A stretch of 64,000 bases of DNA from an uncultured Rhodospirillales bacterium (GTDB lineage: Bacteria; Pseudomonadota; Alphaproteobacteria; Acetobacterales; Acetobacteraceae). A program made the position numbers and the translations under genes. The stretch is taken from NCBI GenBank assembly GCA_903835235.1, contig CAILMF010000029.1:1-64000 (forward strand), given 5' to 3'. How positions within the stretch are numbered: position 1 is the stretch's first letter; the number at the start of each line of letters is the position of its first letter. This document shows, piece after piece, positions 31,870 through 39,749 of the stretch. The notes under the pieces are model-generated. The model was given only the letters and a program-made list of their open reading frames with translations. It ran no database searches and was not told the origin of the DNA.

Positions 31870-33414
31870 ATGGACCACCGCGCCGCACTATTCCTGGATT
31901 TCGATAACGTCTTCACCGCGCTGATCGAACGCGACGTGGCGGCGGCGGCGGCCTTCGTGCAGGACCCGCTGCGCTGGATCACCTGGCTGGAGACGCTGGG
32001 CGGCGAGCAACGCCAGCGGCGCATCCTGGTCCGGCGCTGCTACCTGAACCCCATCGCCAAGGTGCTGGTGCCCGGGGAGGACCGGCCGCGCTACTTCAGC
32101 AGCTTCCGCAACGCCTTCGTGCGCGCCGGCTTCCAGATGGTGGACTGCCCGCCGCTGACCCAGGGCGGCAAGACCAGCGCCGACATGGTGATGGTGATGG
32201 ATATCCTGGACACGCTGGCGCATCCGACGGGGTTCGAGGACTTCATCATCCTGTCGTCGGATGCCGATTTCACGCCCGTGCTGCTGCGGCTGCGCGCGCA
32301 TGACCGGCGCGGCATCGTCATTGCCACCGGCAGCGCGGCGGATGCCTACCGGGCCGCGGCGGATACGGTGATCCGCTACGATGAGTTCGCCGGTGGCGCA
32401 CTGGGGCTGGCCCGGGTGGCCGAGCGTGCGCCAGAGCGTGCGACCGAACGGGTGCCGGAGCGCGCGGCCGAGCGGGGGCCGGATCGGGCGGCGCTGCGCA
32501 GCGCGATTGTGGCGGAGGTGCAGGCGCTGGTGGCCGGCGCGGCCGAGCCGCTGGCCCAGGCCTGGGTGGCGCAGCAGGTCATCAAGCGGCTGGGACGAGA
32601 GGTGGTGGACAGCGACTGGGCCGGCGCCGGCGGCTTCCGCACGCTGCTGGAACAGGCGGCGCTGCCGGGCCTGGCGCTGGACCGCACGCCGCCGGGCTGG
32701 CTGCTGGACCCCGCGCGGCACCAGCCGCCCCAGGCGGCGCCGGCGCCGGACCCGCATCTGGTGCGCATGGCCGGGCTGGTGCGGCGGCTGCTGGGGGTGC
32801 TGGGCAATATCCCCATGCTGGGGCCGGACCGGCTGGACTTCCTGCTGGAACAACTGGCGGCGCATCTGCCGGTGGCGGATGCCTCGGCGCAGGAGATCCG
32901 CAACGGCATCAGCGAAGCCGCGCGGACGGCAGGGCTGGAGGTTTCGCCGGGCGCGGTGAATGCGGTAATGCACCGGATCGGGCTGGCCGGTTTCGACTGG
33001 CAGGCGCCGCCGGAGCCGGGGACGACCTGGCGGCTGCGCCAGGCGCTGCTGGACAATATCCACCAGCAGATGCAGCAGCAGCGCCTGGAGCTGGCCGCCG
33101 AGGATGCCGCGCTGCTGGCCGAATGGGTCGGGCTGGCGACGCCGGCCGCGGAGGGGTTCGCGCCGCCGGACGAAGCGATGCTGGCGGAAACGCCCCCGGA
33201 CGAAACGCCTCCGGACGAAACGCCCCCGGGGGCAGCCCCCAAGGTGGCAGCCCCCCAGGTGGCAGCCCCTGCGGAGGTGCCGGCGGTGGATCAGGCAGTG
33301 GCTGCCTTGGCCGCGCCCCTGGGGGCGGATCGGCCGGGCGAGGCGCCGCCTGGCTTTGCCGCACCGGACCCCGAGGCGCCGCCCGAGCCCTGGCCGCCGC
33401 CGCCGGTGGCCTGA
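31870..33414 (+). CDS. NYN domain RNase-like protein with LOTUS-like repeats
   Basis: A 514-residue protein. Residues 1-175 form a NYN (PIN-like) nuclease domain with conserved acidic residues in ALFLDFDNVF (D10, D12), GGKTSADMVMVMDIL and FIILSSDADFTPVLLRLR. A low-complexity linker (AERAPERATERVPERAAERG) follows. Residues about 213-285 (IVAEVQALVAGAAEPLAQAW, then GGFRTLLEQAALPGLALD) resemble an OST-HTH/LOTUS RNA-binding domain. A second helical block (about 295-400) may be another. The C terminus is disordered, with PPDET and proline/alanine repeats. Likely an RNA-binding endoribonuclease. Targets are unknown. It stands alone. Confidence 0.82.
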   Translation: MDHRAALFLDFDNVFTALIERDVAAAAAFVQDPLRWITWLETLGGEQRQRRILVRRCYLNPIAKVLVPGEDRPRYFSSFRNAFVRAGFQMVDCPPLTQGGKTSADMVMVMDILDTLAHPTGFEDFIILSSDADFTPVLLRLRAHDRRGIVIATGSAADAYRAAADTVIRYDEFAGGALGLARVAERAPERATERVPERAAERGPDRAALRSAIVAEVQALVAGAAEPLAQAWVAQQVIKRLGREVVDSDWAGAGGFRTLLEQAALPGLALDRTPPGWLLDPARHQPPQAAPAPDPHLVRMAGLVRRLLGVLGNIPMLGPDRLDFLLEQLAAHLPVADASAQEIRNGISEAARTAGLEVSPGAVNAVMHRIGLAGFDWQAPPEPGTTWRLRQALLDNIHQQMQQQRLELAAEDAALLAEWVGLATPAAEGFAPPDEAMLAETPPDETPPDETPPGAAPKVAAPQVAAPAEVPAVDQAVAALAAPLGADRPGEAPPGFAAPDPEAPPEPWPPPPVA

Positions 33415-33479
33415 GCCGGGGCTTGTTGCCGGCCCCGCCGGCGCGGCAGGATGGCGACAGGAAACGCCGGGACACAACA

Positions 33480-34433
33480 ATGACCGCCACGCGCCGCAGC
33501 CTGCTTGCCTCGCCCTTCTTGCTGCTGGCCGACAGGGCCGCCGCCCAGGGGGGCTTTCCCAGCCGTCCCGTGCGGATCGTGGTACCCTATACCACCGGGG
33601 GTGTCTCGGACATCACCGCGCGGCTGATCGCCGAGCCGCTGGCCGCCGCGTGGGGCCAGCCGGTGACGGTGGAGAACCGCGCGGGGGCGGATGGCATCGT
33701 CGGCACCGAGGTGGTGGCGCGGGCAACCGATGGGCACACGCTGGGGCTGGTTTCGGTCGGCCATCCGGTGAACCAGGCCTATTACAAGCTGCCCTACGAC
33801 ACGATGCGGGACTTTTCCTTCATCACCCAGTGCACGGCGACGCCGCTGTGCCTGTGCGCCGCGCCGGGCTTTGCCGCCAATACGCCGATGGAGCTGGTGG
33901 CGCATGCCCGCGCGCATCCGGGCGTGACCTTCGCCGGCACCGGCGGCGTGGTGCGGCTGGCGCCGGTGCTGTTCGCCCAGCGGGCCGGGCTGGAGCTGAC
34001 CTATGTGCCGTATCGCGGCAGCACCCAGGCGCATCCGGACCTGATGAGCGGGCGCGTCGACATCATGTTCGACACGGTGCCGGCGGTGCTGCCGCATATC
34101 CAGTCCGGCAAGCTGAAGGCGCTGGCCACCACGGGCGCGCGCCGGGCGCCGCAACTGCCGGATGTGCCGACGGTGGCGGAGGCGGGGATGCCGGGCTTCG
34201 AGGCGACGACCTGGGGCATGGTGATTGCGCCGGCGGGGTTGCCGGAGGCGCTGCTGGCCAGGTTGGCGGCGGATTGCACCGCGGCGCTGCGCCAGCCGAC
34301 GGTGGTGGAGCGGCATCGGGCGTTGGGTGCCGAGGTGGTGACCAGCGACCCCGTGGCGATGCGCCGGATGGTGCAGGCTGAGCTGGACAAGTGGGGCGAG
34401 GCCGCGCGCAAGGCGGGCATTACGCCGCAGTAG
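33480..34433 (+). CDS. Tripartite tricarboxylate transporter (Bug/TctC) binding protein 3
   Basis: A 317-residue periplasmic binding protein. The signal peptide (TATRRSLLASPFLLLADRAA, cleaved near AAAQ) is followed by RPVRIVVPYTTGGVSDITAR, PVTVENRAGADGIVGTEVVA, LTYVPYRGSTQAHPDLMSGR and LPDVPTVAEAGMPGFEATTW, all Bug motifs. It is a single-gene unit between the NYN gene and a hairpin repeat array that begins three bases after the stop. Ligand unknown. Confidence 0.93.
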   Translation: MTATRRSLLASPFLLLADRAAAQGGFPSRPVRIVVPYTTGGVSDITARLIAEPLAAAWGQPVTVENRAGADGIVGTEVVARATDGHTLGLVSVGHPVNQAYYKLPYDTMRDFSFITQCTATPLCLCAAPGFAANTPMELVAHARAHPGVTFAGTGGVVRLAPVLFAQRAGLELTYVPYRGSTQAHPDLMSGRVDIMFDTVPAVLPHIQSGKLKALATTGARRAPQLPDVPTVAEAGMPGFEATTWGMVIAPAGLPEALLARLAADCTAALRQPTVVERHRALGAEVVTSDPVAMRRMVQAELDKWGEAARKAGITPQ

Positions 34434-34435
34434 CA

Positions 34436-34591
34436 GCGAGCGGGGCGCCGCCCCTCTCGCGCTCTCCCCGCCAAAGGCCGGGGGCCTTTGGAAACTATGA
34501 GTTCAAAACCCGGGGTCCAGGGGCCTTTCGGCCCTTGGCCGGGGAGTTTGAGGGGGCGGAGCCCCCTCAAGGAACGGGTTTGTGTTTGAGG
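34436..34591. repeat. Dispersed hairpin-rich repeat, copy A
   Basis: A 156-base segment that recurs at 37239-37395 in the same orientation with about 11 differences. It is built of consecutive inverted repeats (GGGGCG..CGCCCC, CCAAAGGCCgggGGCCTTTGG, GGGCCTTTCGGCCC, GAGGGGGCggaGCCCCCTC). Both copies start within a few bases of a stop codon on the plus strand. Confidence 0.9.
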
Positions 34592-34722
34592 GGGCGGAAC
34601 CCCCTCAAGGAAAGGGCTTGAGTTTGAGGGGGCAGAGCCCCCTCAAGGAACGGACTTGAGTTTGAGGGGGCAGAGCCCCCTCAAGTAACGGGCTTTGAGT
34701 TTGAGGGGGCGGAGCCCTCTCA
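34547..34722. repeat. Five tandem 38-base hairpin units
   Basis: TTTGAGGGGGC begins at 34547, 34585, 34623, 34661 and 34700, a 38-39 base period. Each unit holds GAGGGGGCggaGCCCCCTC or a close variant followed by AAGGAACGGG. The first unit is the end of dispersed repeat copy A. The array separates the convergent Bug and rhodanese genes. Confidence 0.92.
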
Positions 34723-34730
34723 AGGCCGCG

Positions 34731-35108
34731 TCAGACCTTTTCCACGTCCCCGCCGGCGGCGAGCCAATCCTTGAAGCCGCCGAGGTTGCGGACGTCGGTG
34801 TAGCCGAGCTCCTTCAGCACCTTGCCGGCCAGCGCGGCGCGGCCGCCGGAGGCGCAATAGGTGATGACGGTCTTGCCGGCGGCCAGCGAGGGGTCGCGGG
34901 CGCCTTCGGGGTCGACGCGGAATTCAAGCAGGCCGCGGGGAATGGCCAGGGCGCCCGGCACCTTGCCGGAGGCGGTGAGCTCGGGCGGCTCGCGCAGGTC
35001 GATGAAGACGGCGTTGCCGGCGGCGTGCAGCGCCTTCGCCTCGGCGGCGGCGATGCGTGGCACCTCGGCCTCGGCGGCGGCCATCATCTGCTTGACGGTG
35101 GTGGGCAT
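34731..35108 (-). CDS. Rhodanese-like domain protein
   Basis: A 125-residue single-domain rhodanese, a cytoplasmic sulfur-carrier or thiosulfate:acceptor sulfurtransferase. The fold markers are FIDLREPPELTASGKVPGAL and the active-site loop YCASGGRAAL with the catalytic cysteine (about residue 84), then LKELGYTDVRNLGGFKDWLA. The N-terminal helix TVKQMMAAAEAEVPRI is common in this family. It is the third gene after MAPEG and the DNA glycosylase on the minus strand. A sulfur link with the TauE/TauD region further right is possible but not shown. Confidence 0.92.
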   Translation of the reverse strand: MPTTVKQMMAAAEAEVPRIAAAEAKALHAAGNAVFIDLREPPELTASGKVPGALAIPRGLLEFRVDPEGARDPSLAAGKTVITYCASGGRAALAGKVLKELGYTDVRNLGGFKDWLAAGGDVEKV

Positions 35109-35128
35109 GGCTTGGGTCTCCCTTTTGG

Positions 35129-35638
35129 TCAGGGCGGGGAGGCTAGCACGGGGTGCAGGGCCGCGCGCCAGAGGGCCAGCTTGGCCTCGGCGGCCATGCC
35201 GGCATGGGCGGGGCTGGTGCTGGGCAGGCGCAGCATCGGCAGGTCAAGGGTGACGAAGCGGCGGTACAGCGTGGCGGCGGTGGCGCCGTTGCAGGCCACC
35301 ATGCGCAGCGTCGGGTGGGTGGCGGCGAAGCCCTGGATGTCGTTGGGGCGGATGCTGGCGCGGTCGATCGCCGCATCCAGGCTGCCGGGGCGATGGGCGG
35401 AATGGCAGACATCCCACAGCGCCACGCCGGCTTCGGCCAGGCGGGCGATGCGGGCGGGGTAGGGCAGCTCCGGCGTGGCGCCGACCAGCTGGCCCATGAT
35501 CCACCAGAAGCGGTTGCGCGGCAGGCCGTAGTATTCCTGCCGGCGCAGCGATTCGGCGCCGGGCAGCGTGCCCAGCACCAGCACGCGCGGGCCGGGGCCG
35601 GAGACGGGGGGGAAGCCTTGGCTGGGCGGGGCGCTCAC
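35129..35638 (-). CDS. Hypoxanthine/uracil-DNA glycosylase (UDG family 6-like)
   Basis: A 169-residue DNA glycosylase of the UDG superfamily that removes deaminated bases. VLVLGTLPGAESLRRQEYYG followed by PRNRFWWIMG is the signature of family 6 (hypoxanthine-DNA glycosylases, annotated as DNA-deoxyinosine glycosylase). The C-terminal motif LPSTSPAHAGMAAEAKLALW is the second active-site region. The start is a GTG at 35638 overlapping the stop of the MAPEG gene (GTGA). The prolines near the N terminus (SAPPSQGFPPVSGPG) make the exact start less certain. Confidence 0.88.
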   Translation of the reverse strand: MSAPPSQGFPPVSGPGPRVLVLGTLPGAESLRRQEYYGLPRNRFWWIMGQLVGATPELPYPARIARLAEAGVALWDVCHSAHRPGSLDAAIDRASIRPNDIQGFAATHPTLRMVACNGATAATLYRRFVTLDLPMLRLPSTSPAHAGMAAEAKLALWRAALHPVLASPP

Positions 35639-36030
35639 ACCACCCCGGACGCGCGCAGCAGCAGGGTGATGCTGCCGATGATGACGACGGTGAAGGTGCC
35701 GATCATGCCGACCATGCGGAAGGCCATGCCGGCGCCCTCCAGCCCGAAGGGGTGGGACAGCCGGGCCACCACCAGCAGCGCGGCCAGGGCTTGCAGCGCC
35801 GGGGTGGGCAGCGCGGCGCCGGCTTCCGCCAGGCCGAGCAGCAGCAGGCAGAACGGCACGTACTCGCAAAAATTGGCGTGGCTGCGCATTCGCTTTTCCA
35901 GCAGCGGATTGCCGCCGGTGCCCAGCGAGACCTGGCCGGCGCGGCGCACCGCGATGACCCGGAAGGAGAGGACGACCAGCAGCAGACCGAGCAGGCCGGT
36001 GGCGAGGGTGGTGACGGGCAAGGCGGCCAT
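35635..36030 (-). CDS. MAPEG family membrane protein
   Basis: A 131-residue four-helix membrane protein. The MAPEG pattern is visible: VTTLATGLLGLLLVVLSFRV, then GGNPLLEKRMRSHANFCEYV, where the E-x-x-x-R-x-x-x-N segment is the glutathione-binding motif of the family. LPTPALQALAALLVVARLSH and a last helix complete it. Members are glutathione-dependent or inactive relatives in bacteria. ATG 36030 removes an unlikely 17-residue N-terminal extension. It is divergent from hemW with 49 bases between starts, and overlaps the glycosylase gene. Confidence 0.88.
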   Translation of the reverse strand: MAALPVTTLATGLLGLLLVVLSFRVIAVRRAGQVSLGTGGNPLLEKRMRSHANFCEYVPFCLLLLGLAEAGAALPTPALQALAALLVVARLSHPFGLEGAGMAFRMVGMIGTFTVVIIGSITLLLRASGVV

Positions 36031-36079
36031 GGCGGATGCTCCCTGTACAGCGCCCGGGCCGCCGCCCCATATGGCCGGC

Positions 36080-37231
36080 ATGGTCGAACCGCTTGCGCTC
36101 TACATCCACTGGCCGTTCTGTTTGAGCAAGTGCCCCTACTGCGACTTCAACAGCCATGTGCGGGAGCGGATCGACCAGGGGCGCTTCGCCGCGGCGCTGC
36201 TGGCGGAGTTGCGGTTTGAGGCCGAGCGGGTGGGGCGGCGGCCGCTGGCCAGCATCTTCTTCGGCGGTGGCACGCCCAGCCTGATGGCGCCGGAGACGGC
36301 GGCGGCGCTGATCGCCGAGGCTTTCGCGCTGTTCGACCCGCTGCCGGGCTGCGAGGTGACGCTGGAGGCCAACCCGACCAGCGTGGAAGCTGCCAAGCTG
36401 CGGGAGTTTCGCGCGGCGGGGGTGAACCGGCTGTCGCTGGGGGTGCAGAGCCTGGACGCGGCGGCGCTGGCCTTCCTGGGGCGGCGACACAGCGCCGGGG
36501 AGGCGGTGGCGGCGCTGGAGACCGGGCGGGAGATTTTTCCGCGGCTGTCCTTCGACCTGATCTATGCCCGGCCGGGGCAGGCGGAGGCCGCATGGCGGGC
36601 CGAGGTGCGGCAGGCGCTGACCTTGGCCGCGGACCATCTGAGCCTGTACCAATTGACCATCGAGCCGGGGACGAAGTTCGCGACGGAGCATGCCCGGGGC
36701 GCCTTCGCGCTGCCCGGGGATGACGAGGCGGCGGCGCTGTATGCCGCGACGGTGGAGGAGGCGGCCGGGTTCGGCCTGGCGCCGTATGAGGTGAGCAACT
36801 ACGCCCAGCCGGGGGCGGAGAGCCGGCACAACCTGGCGTATTGGCGGTATGGCGACTACCTCGGCATCGGGCCTGGGGCGCACCAAAGGCTGTTGCTGGG
36901 GGGCGAGATGCTGGCCTTCCGCCGGCATCGGGCGCCGGAGGAATGGGCGGGGCTGGTGGAGGCCCAGGGCCATGGCGTGACCGGCTGCGAGACCCTGACG
37001 CCGCAGGACCGCGCGCGCGAGGCGCTGCTGATGGGGCTGCGCCTGGCCGAGGGGGTGGACCCCGCGCGGGTGGCGGTGCGGGCGGGCATGCCGATGGCGG
37101 CGGCGTTGGACGGCGAGATGGTGCGGGCCTGCGAAGAAGCGGGCTACCTGGAATGGCAGGGCGGCCGGCTGTGCGCGACCGCCGAGGGGCGGATGCGGCT
37201 GGATGCCATGCTGCCGCGGATATTGCGGTAG
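36080..37231 (+). CDS. hemW: Radical SAM protein HemW (heme chaperone)
   Basis: A 383-residue radical SAM protein of the HemW family, long annotated as an oxygen-independent coproporphyrinogen III oxidase but known in E. coli and Lactococcus as a heme chaperone. The iron-sulfur motif is CLSKCPYCDFNSH (CxxxCxxC). It is followed by SIFFGGGTPSLMAPETAAAL, VTLEANPTSVEAAKLREFRA, RLSLGVQSLD and the HemW C-terminal domain with WRYGDYLGIGPGAHQR. An in-frame ATG at 36071 is an alternative start. A hairpin repeat begins eight bases after the stop. Confidence 0.94.
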   Translation: MVEPLALYIHWPFCLSKCPYCDFNSHVRERIDQGRFAAALLAELRFEAERVGRRPLASIFFGGGTPSLMAPETAAALIAEAFALFDPLPGCEVTLEANPTSVEAAKLREFRAAGVNRLSLGVQSLDAAALAFLGRRHSAGEAVAALETGREIFPRLSFDLIYARPGQAEAAWRAEVRQALTLAADHLSLYQLTIEPGTKFATEHARGAFALPGDDEAAALYAATVEEAAGFGLAPYEVSNYAQPGAESRHNLAYWRYGDYLGIGPGAHQRLLLGGEMLAFRRHRAPEEWAGLVEAQGHGVTGCETLTPQDRAREALLMGLRLAEGVDPARVAVRAGMPMAAALDGEMVRACEEAGYLEWQGGRLCATAEGRMRLDAMLPRILR

Positions 37232-37541
37232 GTGGGTTGCGAGAGGGGCGCTGCCCCTCTCGCGCTCTCCCCGCCAAAGGCCGGGGGGCCTTTGGAAACC
37301 ATATGTTTAAAACCTGGGGTCCAGGGGCCTTTCGGCCCTTGGCCGGGGAGTTTGAGGGGGCGGAGCCCCCTCAAGGAAAGGGCTGGTGTTTGAGGCGGCG
37401 GAGCCCCCGGTGCCGGCAACACGGGGCGGCACCACACGGGGTTGCGCTGGCCCGGCGCGGGCGAATCGCCCTTGCGCCGGGTGGGCGCGCGGTTCAAACA
37501 AACGGCACGCCCCCCGCCGCTTTTTGGAAGCAAGAACTGCG
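37232..37541. other. 310-base intergenic region between hemW and the TauE/SafE gene
   Basis: The left half is dispersed repeat copy B. The right half (37396-37541) is G+C-rich, contains the inverted repeat GGCGCGGGCGAATCGCCC and leads into the TauE/SafE start. No gene, promoter or riboswitch can be supported. Confidence 0.5.
37239..37395. repeat. Dispersed hairpin-rich repeat, copy B
   Basis: The second copy of the repeat at 34436-34591, with about 11 differences in some 156 bases. It begins eight bases after the hemW stop. A single 38-base unit is present here rather than five. The unit after it is degenerate (GAGGCGGCGGAGCCCCCGG). Confidence 0.9.
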
Positions 37542-38450
37542 ATGCAGGTCTACCTGCCCATCGCCGGGATTTCCGTTGATGCCATGCTGCTGGTCGGCAT
37601 CGGCTTTGCCGTCGGCTGGCTGTCCGGCCTGTTCGGCGTGGGCGGCGGCTTCCTGCTGACCCCGGCGCTGATCCTGATCGGCATTCCCGCCCCGGTGGCC
37701 GTGGCTTCCGGCGCCAACCAGACGCTGGGCGCCTCGGTTTCCGGCCTGATGGCGCAGTGGCGGCGCGGCAATGTGGACGCCAAGATGGGCGGCGTGCTGA
37801 CCGCGGGCGGCTTCGTCGGATCGCTGGTGGGCGTGCAATTATTCGCGCTGTTGCAACGGATCGGCCAGGTCGACCTGGCGGTTTCGGTCTTCTACGTGGT
37901 GGTGCTGGGCACGGTCGGCGTGCTGATGGTGATGGAGAGCGTGCGCGCGATCCTCCGCCGGCGGGGCGCGGTGCGGCGGCGGCTGCACGAGCATTTCTGG
38001 ATGCACGGCCTGCCGCTGAAGATGCGGTTCCGCAAGTCCCGCCTGTACATCAGCGTGATTCCGCCGGCGTTGTGCGGCTTCTTCATCGGCGTGCTGTCCG
38101 CGGTCATGGGCGTGGGCGGTGGCTTCATGCTGGTGCCGGTGATGATCTACCTGCTGGGCATGCCGACCGCCGTGGTGATCGGCACGTCGCTGTTCCAGGT
38201 GGTGTTCGTCACCGCCAATGTGACGCTGTTGCAGGCGGTGCAGGTGGGCAGCGTGGACGTGGTACTGACGCTACTGCTGCTGCTGGGCGGCGTGATCGGC
38301 GCGCAGTTCGGTGCCAAGATGGGCACCAAGCTGCGCGGCGAGGAAACCCGCGCGCTGCTGGGCGCCCTGGTGCTGGCGGTGGCGCTGAGCCTGCTGTGGG
38401 GCCTGGTGAAAAAGCCCGACGCCCTGTTCTCGATTGGCCCGGCGCTGTGA
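37542..38450 (+). CDS. TauE/SafE family sulfite/organosulfur exporter
   Basis: A 302-residue membrane protein with eight or so helices in two related halves. Each half carries the family motif: GWLSGLFGVGGGFLLTPALI (residues 20-40) and FIGVLSAVMGVGGGFMLVPV (about 185-205). A basic cytoplasmic loop (RRRGAVRRRLHEHFWMHGLP) separates them. TauE/SafE proteins export sulfite or sulfoacetate. The stop overlaps the GTG start of a TIGR02186 protein, a known neighbour of this transporter in alphaproteobacteria. The substrate cannot be read from the sequence. Confidence 0.92.
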   Translation: MQVYLPIAGISVDAMLLVGIGFAVGWLSGLFGVGGGFLLTPALILIGIPAPVAVASGANQTLGASVSGLMAQWRRGNVDAKMGGVLTAGGFVGSLVGVQLFALLQRIGQVDLAVSVFYVVVLGTVGVLMVMESVRAILRRRGAVRRRLHEHFWMHGLPLKMRFRKSRLYISVIPPALCGFFIGVLSAVMGVGGGFMLVPVMIYLLGMPTAVVIGTSLFQVVFVTANVTLLQAVQVGSVDVVLTLLLLLGGVIGAQFGAKMGTKLRGEETRALLGALVLAVALSLLWGLVKKPDALFSIGPAL

Positions 38451-39187
38451 GGGGAGTGGTCGCGCTGCTGCTCGCCCTGCTGCTGGCCGCCCCGGCCTGG
38501 GCGCAGGACCAGCCGCTGGTGGCGGCGCTGTCCACCCAGGAGGTCCGCATCAGCACCGCCTTCACCGGCGAGGCGATCATGGTCTTCGGCAGCACGGACC
38601 AGCCGATCGGCCCCGGCGGCGACGAGATCCTGGTGGTGGCGCGCGGGCCGACCAGGCCGCTGGTGGTGCGGCGCAAGATCAAGGCGCTGCTGTTCTGGGT
38701 CAACGGGCCCTCGGCCCGGTTCAACGAGGTGCCCGGCTTCTACGCCATCGCCGGCACGCGCCCGGCCTGGCAGCTGCTGCCGGAGGCGCTGCGGCAGGAG
38801 AATGGCCTGGGCCTGGACGCGCTGCCGCTGACCTCCACCGGCAGCCGGTCGCCGGCCTTCCGCGCCGCGCTGCTGGAGCTGGAGAAGGCCAGCGGGCTGT
38901 GGCTGGAGGATGCCGCGCCGGTGGAAATCCGCGGCGGCCGGCTGTTCAACATTGCCGTGCCGCTGCCGGCCACCGTGCCCACCGGGGACTACAAGGTGGA
39001 GGTGCTGCTGGTGCGGTCCCGCCGGATTGCGGCGCGGGAGGAGATGAGCTTCCGGGTGGAACGCGTGGGCACCGCCGACCGCATCGCCGATGTCGCGGAG
39101 GACCACGCTTTCTTCTACGGTCTGGTTTGCATCCTGCTGGCCGCCCTGGCGGGCTGGCTGGGCAGCGTGCTGTTTCGGAGGGACTGA
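38447..39187 (+). CDS. TIGR02186 family protein
   Basis: A 246-residue protein of unknown function with an N-terminal signal (RGVVALLLALLLAAPAWAQ). It has a beta-rich periplasmic body (ISTAFTGEAIMVFGSTDQPI, VVARGPTRPLVVRRKIKALL) and a C-terminal membrane anchor (FFYGLVCILLAALAGWLGSV). This match to TIGR02186 rests on the FxGxxxxxFGS motif and the anchor. It overlaps the TauE/SafE gene by four bases (GTGA) and the next gene by one base. The pairing suggests a periplasmic accessory of the exporter (inference). Confidence 0.82.
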   Translation: MRGVVALLLALLLAAPAWAQDQPLVAALSTQEVRISTAFTGEAIMVFGSTDQPIGPGGDEILVVARGPTRPLVVRRKIKALLFWVNGPSARFNEVPGFYAIAGTRPAWQLLPEALRQENGLGLDALPLTSTGSRSPAFRAALLELEKASGLWLEDAAPVEIRGGRLFNIAVPLPATVPTGDYKVEVLLVRSRRIAAREEMSFRVERVGTADRIADVAEDHAFFYGLVCILLAALAGWLGSVLFRRD

Positions 39188-39687
39188 TGCCCGATTCCGA
39201 GGAAAAGGCTGCCGCACCAGGCAAGCGGGACCGCGTGTTCCTGGTGGTGGTGGATGACAGCGCGGAACGCGAGATCTCGCTGCGCTATGCCGCGCTGCGC
39301 GCCCGCAAGGGCGGCGGCCGGGTGGCGCTGCTGCGGGTGATAGAGCCGCAGGGCCAGGTGGAATGGGCCGGGGTGGGCGCCATGATGGCCGAGGAAGCGC
39401 GCGAGGAGGCGGAGAAGCTGCTCTCTGGCCTGGCGACCCGGGTGCAGGAGATCACCGGCGGGTTGCCCATTCTGCTGATCCGCGAGGGCGACCCGCGCGA
39501 CCAGCTGCTGGCGCTGGTCGAGGAAGACCCGCGCATTTCCATCCTGGTGCTGGCCGCGGCGGCGGGCGGCGGCGGGCCGGGGCCGCTGATCTCCGCGTTG
39601 ACCGGGCGCTATGCGCACCGGCTGCGGGTGCCGATGACGATTGTGCCTGCCGGGCTGGATGAGCGGGAGCTGGACCGGGTGACCTGA
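39187..39687 (+). CDS. Universal stress protein (UspA family)
   Basis: A 166-residue cytoplasmic UspA-fold protein. The strand VFLVVVDDSAEREISLRYAA, the middle ISILVLAAAAGGGGPGPLIS and ALTGRYAHRLRVPMTIVPAG (a G-x-x-x-x-G-S/T-like nucleotide loop variant) are typical. It shares one base with the TIGR02186 stop (TGATG). It is probably regulated and translated with the exporter genes. Confidence 0.88.
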   Translation: MPDSEEKAAAPGKRDRVFLVVVDDSAEREISLRYAALRARKGGGRVALLRVIEPQGQVEWAGVGAMMAEEAREEAEKLLSGLATRVQEITGGLPILLIREGDPRDQLLALVEEDPRISILVLAAAAGGGGPGPLISALTGRYAHRLRVPMTIVPAGLDERELDRVT

Positions 39688-39749
39688 GGGGCTGGACGCC
39701 AGCCCGCCGCCGGGTGCAGGCTTCCCTTAACAACGGGAGGATTGTTCCA

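Noticed and set aside
34547-34722. CRISPR-like array
   Set aside because: The 38-base units are contiguous palindromes without unique spacers, and no cas genes are nearby. It is a tandem hairpin repeat.
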